The notes beneath the pieces are model-generated. The model worked only from the letters and a program-made list of their open reading frames with translations, did no database searches and had not been told where the DNA came from. This document shows, one piece after another, positions 58,901-64,000 of a stretch of DNA of 64,000 bases. How positions within the stretch are numbered: position 1 is the stretch's first letter; the number at the start of each line of letters is the position of its first letter. The DNA lies in contig NC_044585.1 in NCBI RefSeq assembly GCF_901933205.1, positions 4,588,001 to 4,652,000 of the forward strand, written 5' to 3'. The DNA comes from Camarhynchus parvulus. Its lineage: Eukaryota > Chordata > Aves > Passeriformes > Thraupidae. A program made the translations under genes and the position numbers.

Positions 58901-61900
58901 CCAGCCACCCGCACGGGCTGCGGGAGCCGGGGAATTCCCGCGTTCAGGAATCACAGAGTGCATCTCCCACACAGCATCATCTCACAGGGTGGCTGTGCCT
59001 CCGACCACCCTCTGTGTCCCGGCTCGGCACACCCACAATCTGATTATCCGGCCTTTTAGCGACACCAAATACATTTTATCACACAAATACGTTTTATCGG
59101 CTTGGAAAAAAAACATCCCTATCACATGTAAAGGCACATTCAAGCAGGCAAAAGCTCTGCACGGACAGAAAACGGGGGTGATGCTGAGTTCTGCTCCAAA
59201 GCTTCCTCCTCCAGCCTCCAGCTGCCAGGATGAGATGGAAAGGGAATCCCTGGGATTAAATACAAACGGCAAAGCAGAGAGAACCCACTTCCACCGCAGC
59301 TTCCCAGGCAGCCCAGGTCCCCCTGAAACAGGTTACAACCACCTCACCACCAGACTCTGCTCCACACATCAGCTGAGATTTTTTTTCCTTCCAATGCATT
59401 TTAGTCAGCAGACTACTAAAAACAAACAAACAAACAAACAAAAACCAACCAAACAAAAAAAACCGACCACAAAAATCCCCCCAAAACCACCAAAACCATG
59501 ACAAAAACCCCCAAAAAACCAAACTGAGGAGGAGGAAACGCAGAGCTTGCAGCCAGTTGGCACCATAAGCCTTGAAGCGAGCTGGGAAGTCACCCACTAA
59601 ACTTATTTCTCATTTTCCTTTTTTTTTCCTCTGTGGAAGGGGGAAGGGAATCTGGATTAACAGCCCATCTGACCTACCAGTGGTGTTGGGACATGAATCA
59701 AACACAATCAAAGGCCCCAGTGTCAGCATTGGCTTGACCCCTACCACTGCTCGGGCTGGGAGCTCGGCGGGGCCGGTCCTGGCCAGGGCAGGGTGAACCT
59801 TGCCCAGGGTTATTGGTGCCTGCCCAGGGCTCTGCCCAGCCCAGCCCAGCCCCTGGCTTGGGGCTGCAGCCACCTCAGCCCAGAGGGGTGCAGGGCCCGT
59901 GGGGATGGAGCCAGCTCTGCCCCACCATGGCAGGGTGGCCCCGCTCCTGAGTGAAAACAGATCCCCCCAAAGCATCCACTCCAAACCATGGGGAAGAGGA
60001 AGGGAGGTGTGGGCTTACAGGGGTTTTCAGTCATTTGGAGGGTTTTGTTTCTTTGTTTTTTCTTTTCATGCCTTTTTCCTTTCCAGGACTTTTTTGGTCT
60101 GATTTCCCCTTGATTTCCCCTGAGTGGGCAAGGCCCAGCCCAGTGGGAAAAGCCAAATCTCAGTGTCACCCTGGGGATTTGGGACTCACATCCCACAACG
60201 TGTCTCCAGACCCAGCCTTGAGCCTCAGCAGGTGCTGAAAAATGCTTTATTAAAGCCCAAATATCCCATGTCATCTTCAGACACAGGATGGCATCTTTAA
60301 TACCCTTTTCCATCACAGAAAGGAGGAAAGAGGAGGACATCAATTATTCCTAAATGAGGTGTGCAGCAGAAGAGTTGTTTGTCTGTAGAGGCTGATATTG
60401 ATAGGGGTATCTCAGGGAAAAAATCTGGTTATTTTTCGTTTCAGTGGACCTTCCCCACACTCAGACACAAAAATCAGTGAGGGATCATCAGCAGGGAAAT
60501 CTGTTCTACCCTGGCTCTGCAGGAGCAGGCTCCAAAGGGGATGGACATGGTCCTGTCAAAGTTTCAAGCTCACCTTCCACTTAAATGTCATTTTTAATGG
60601 AAGTGGTGCAAGCTTCCCTTCTCTCCACCAAGCCCAACATGTGCTATTTTTATTTCTTGTGTGCACGCTTTAACTCAGCACTGACTTGTGCTTTTAACCT
60701 GTTGTTCCAAATATATAGAAATGAAATACTCCTATTAAAAAAAAAATAGATGCCAGCACTCTCTCCACAAGACTTGGCTCTCCAGCTTTACCAGGTGAGC
60801 TGGCATTAAATCCTGTTGCTGTATTTTCTGCAGCTGCTGGGTGAGAGAGGCTGATTTGGGAATGCCCAGTGAGAACTGGGTCTGCTGGATCTGCTGGTGC
60901 TCCTCCTGTCTCGAGAAGGGAGCCTGCAGCAAGGCTCCCATCAAAGCCAAGCTCAGCATGCTCAGAAATCAGCCTGAGAGGGAATTCAGAGTGGGGATGC
61001 CCACCCAGAGCAGATCTGGGGCCAGGCAGGACTGTGAAGCTGCAGCTGCTGGAGCAGCCTTGGGTATCGCTGCTGGACAGGCAGGGATGCTGCAAACACC
61101 GTGCTGGCCACAGCCCTCCCTCTGCCAAAGCTTTCCTGCCACCAGGTTCCAGTGGAAATTGGATTCCAGAGCCCAGCTGCTGCCCCAGCTGCCTGTGAGA
61201 CACCTCCTGTGGCCAGAGAGGCTGCTCAGCTCAGCCAGAACAGAGCCCGAGGTCACAGGGATGGACAGGAGGACAGGAAGGACAGGAAGGACAGATCTCC
61301 CCATGGCAAACCCCACAGCTGCAGGGCCAAGACCTCACCCTAAGGATGATCCAGCCAGGATCATCCTGCCCCAAATGTTTGTCCATGAAATGGACAGAAA
61401 ATAGATCTGAAAATACAGACCTGAACTTATCAGTTCTCTGCATGTGTCACGACAGAGCTGTGAGAAAACATCAAGAAGATTTGGTGTGGGATGCAAATTC
61501 CCACATTTCAGACAGTTTGGGAGGCCTTGGGTGCAAGAGCTGCTGCTCATCCTGGCCAGCAGAGTCCCAGATGGATCAGTGGTGTCTGTGCAGTCCCTAG
61601 TGCATGATGTCCTCATTGCACATCTGTCCTCAGGGCCAGCAGCACATCCCACACTTCCAGAGTTCCCCAAATCAGCATCCAGTCATGTGAGCCCTGATTC
61701 CTTTCCTAGGTAAGGCAAAATTTCAGGGTGTCTGACAGAAAATTCCAACACCTCTGTGTGATTTTGAGCCCTTTTTTGAAAAATTGTGAACCAATCTGTA
61801 AAATGACAGAGCAGTCTGATGCCTTTTGTGACACCATTTGGGTGGGAAAAGTGCTTTGAGATTTCATGGTGAACTCATCCTCACTGAAAACAAGGAATTT

Positions 61901-64000
61901 CAGCATCACAAAAAGGACAGGAAGAGAGCAAAACAACCTCCATCCATTCCCTCCCAGCCCCTCTTAATTCTATCCAGAGCACAGAGCTGGCTGCTTCAGC
62001 AAGGCTGGAAGCTCTAATTTGGATAAATCTTTCTGGCAAATGCTCTAAAATCCATCTGCTTCCACAGCCACGGTGGAACTGCAGCCTGAGATAGCTCTGG
62101 CTTCCACTGCTGCCTGAACTGAGAGCAGAGATTTCCCTTGATTTCCCTTGATTTTCCAGAGATTTCCCTTGCAATCAAAGGGTGGAAAAGAGAGAAACAG
62201 CCTTGGGACTGGAGGAAACAGGAGAAAATCTGCCTTGAGAACAAGTTCTTCAGGCTGGTTGGTCAGGCTGAAGCGGTGCTTGGGGTTTTTACAAGCCCAG
62301 TGCATCAGAGAGGGCTCCAGCAGAGGCACAGAGTGGCTGCTTTGTGCTCAACCAGCCACGATGGATCTCCAGCCCTGAGCCAGGTCCTCAGGCCAGGACC
62401 TTGAGGAAACCCTTCACAAAGCCTTGTTTCCCTTTCAGAAGCCTGACTTTGGTTCTAACCCATCAATCCAAGGCACCACAGCTGGCAGGGGACTCATGTA
62501 AGGAAAAAAAGCAGCTCCAGGGAAGTCAAACCTAATTTCCAAAAAATCCTGGGGTGTTACAGGGTTCTCCCTCCAGCACCAGCCAGGCTGAGGGGATGGA
62601 GATCCCTCACTCATCCCAGCATCTCTGCAAAGCTCTGCAGCCTTTCCAGTCCTCCTTCCATGGAAAGTCCTCAGTACACATTTGGAGCAGTTTACAGGAT
62701 GATGATGACAATGTGTTTCTCCTAAATAAAATCCATTTTTAAAGAGTACATATGCAATTACTTTGTGTTTTGGCCTGTATTCAGGAAAGAATTTCCCCTC
62801 GGGTCAGATTTGGCAGGGACTGATGGGGTTTTCTTGCTTTTCCTCTGTAGGGTGGGCCATGGTCCACTTCCTAAGATGGTCTGGACATTTTCACCTCACA
62901 ATTTCTCTGCTACTGCTGGGACCCAGGACACTGGCAATGCCCTTGATCTCTCCTGCATGTTCAAGGTTTTGTGGCTTTTGGTCTTTTGTACTAAGGGTCT
63001 TAAATTTGTTATAGGGTGTTGGGAAGTGTTTTATGGCCTGCAGCCTGCGGTGGATGTGCTGGGGACCCCTCTGGATTAAGCAGCTCTCCCATGGTCACCT
63101 GGAATTGTGAGAGCCTGTGCTCCATGAGGCAGGTGGGCCCTTGCCAGGCTCTGCCAGCCCTCCCTGATCCTGCAGGAGCAGGGCTCTGCCATGACTGCCA
63201 GGAGCTCCACCCCAGCAGGGTCAGCTGGGACATCTCCCCTCGCTCTCATTTGAGGTGTGACTCCCATAAACCAGGGTGAGAGGGGGGATTGGTTCCATAA
63301 ACAAGGTGGAACTCCTGGGACTGGGAAATTACAGAACCTGCCCTCTGCTCCTGTCTTGCAGGACACTTCTCCTCCTCCAGACCACACTGGTTACTCCAGG
63401 CCCACCTGAAGTCAGAAGAAAGGGCTTTTATCTACTTTTGGAGCAGAGAATCCTGCATAGCTCATTCTTAAATCACTAAATTTCAGCCCAGGCAAAACCA
63501 ATACCTGTGGATCAGGGAAACTTTAGGGTTGAGGCATCGTTCTAAAGCTCTGCCTGATCTGAGTTCTTCTGGGGCTCATGTTCCATTTACATCTCACCAG
63601 CACCAGCAATTTTGTTTAAATCTCCTTCAGATCCCTACAATCCCCCACTTAGCTCCAAAATCACATCCAGAAACACAAAATTTCCAGTGGATTTAGGACA
63701 GGATTGCTGGTGGGTTTGCCTGGGATCAAAGGCTGAGTGCTCAAGACCTTGGCCATGTCCTGAGCTCCACTGCTCAAACCGGCTCTGCACAGCCAGGAAA
63801 TCTCCCCAACCTGGCACCAGAAACACCCCCTGCTACTAGACCCAATGTGCAGCACAGACCCATTTCCCCTTTATCCTCCAAAGAGAAAAACAAACAAGCA
63901 CACAAATGCCAAAACGTTAACTACTCCCCAAATTACTCAGCCTTCTGCTAATTAGTCAAAATTTACAGCAGCTGCACTACTGGAAGTGAGCTCAGCCTTT
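58901..64000. other. Intergenic DNA upstream of TBX5
   Basis: CpG-poor unique sequence with one A/C-rich tract (59.4-59.5 kb). No exon, RNA gene or clear mobile element is visible. By synteny with other vertebrates this faces the TBX5-TBX3 gene desert. Confidence 0.65.
59418..59523. repeat. (CAAA)n and A/C-rich low-complexity tract
   Basis: Four to five CAAA units followed by an A/C-only stretch of about 80 nt. No coding sense on either strand. Confidence 0.9.

Overview
This is vertebrate genomic DNA, almost certainly from a bird and probably a songbird. It holds spliced coding exons with GT-AG junctions, remnants of CR1 LINEs in both orientations, solo LTRs of endogenous-retrovirus type that resemble passerine families, long AT-rich and (CA)n/(TNN)n tracts, and no bacterial-style gene packing. 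The species call rests on repeat style and protein similarity recalled from memory; no search was run.

The only protein-coding gene I can support is TBX5, the T-box transcription factor of heart and forelimb development, on the minus strand. Eight coding exons join without a frame break into a 519-residue protein. They run from the ATG exon (45681-45856) through the five exons that carry the T-box (43499-43593, 40900-41019, 39765-39912, 37621-37773, 29353-29444) to the C-terminal exons (19291-19517 and 10339-10916, stop at 10339-10341). Every junction has AG/GT at the intron ends and matching phases (0,2,2,0,0,2,1). The 3' UTR continues left to about 9.9-9.7 kb. One or more untranslated first exons must lie right of 45.9 kb; three plausible donors exist (48224, 50644, 53208) and I cannot choose between them with certainty.

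Layout: 1-9.7 kb is 3' intergenic DNA with LTRs, a CR1 and microsatellites. 9.7-36.8 kb holds the last three exons and three long (8-10 kb), CpG-poor introns with scattered CR1 copies and a few regulatory-looking islands (notably 17.0-17.7 kb). 36.8-59 kb is a long CpG-rich domain containing the ATG exon, the first four T-box exons, intron 1 and the presumed promoter region, as expected for a developmental regulator. It is interrupted by GC-rich minisatellites that sit unusually close to splice sites. 59-64 kb is ordinary intergenic DNA. In other vertebrates TBX3 would lie beyond the right edge and RBM19 beyond the left; neither is in this window.

I see no new multi-gene system. The best leads are: a 21-bp minisatellite forming an array of decoy 3' splice sites in front of the first T-box exon; a gapless 124-bp duplicated element flanking exon 8; a five-site GATA cluster in an orphan CpG-rich island in intron 8; and a GATA/T-box/MEF2/NKX-type motif group at 50.9-51.6 kb near the likely promoter.
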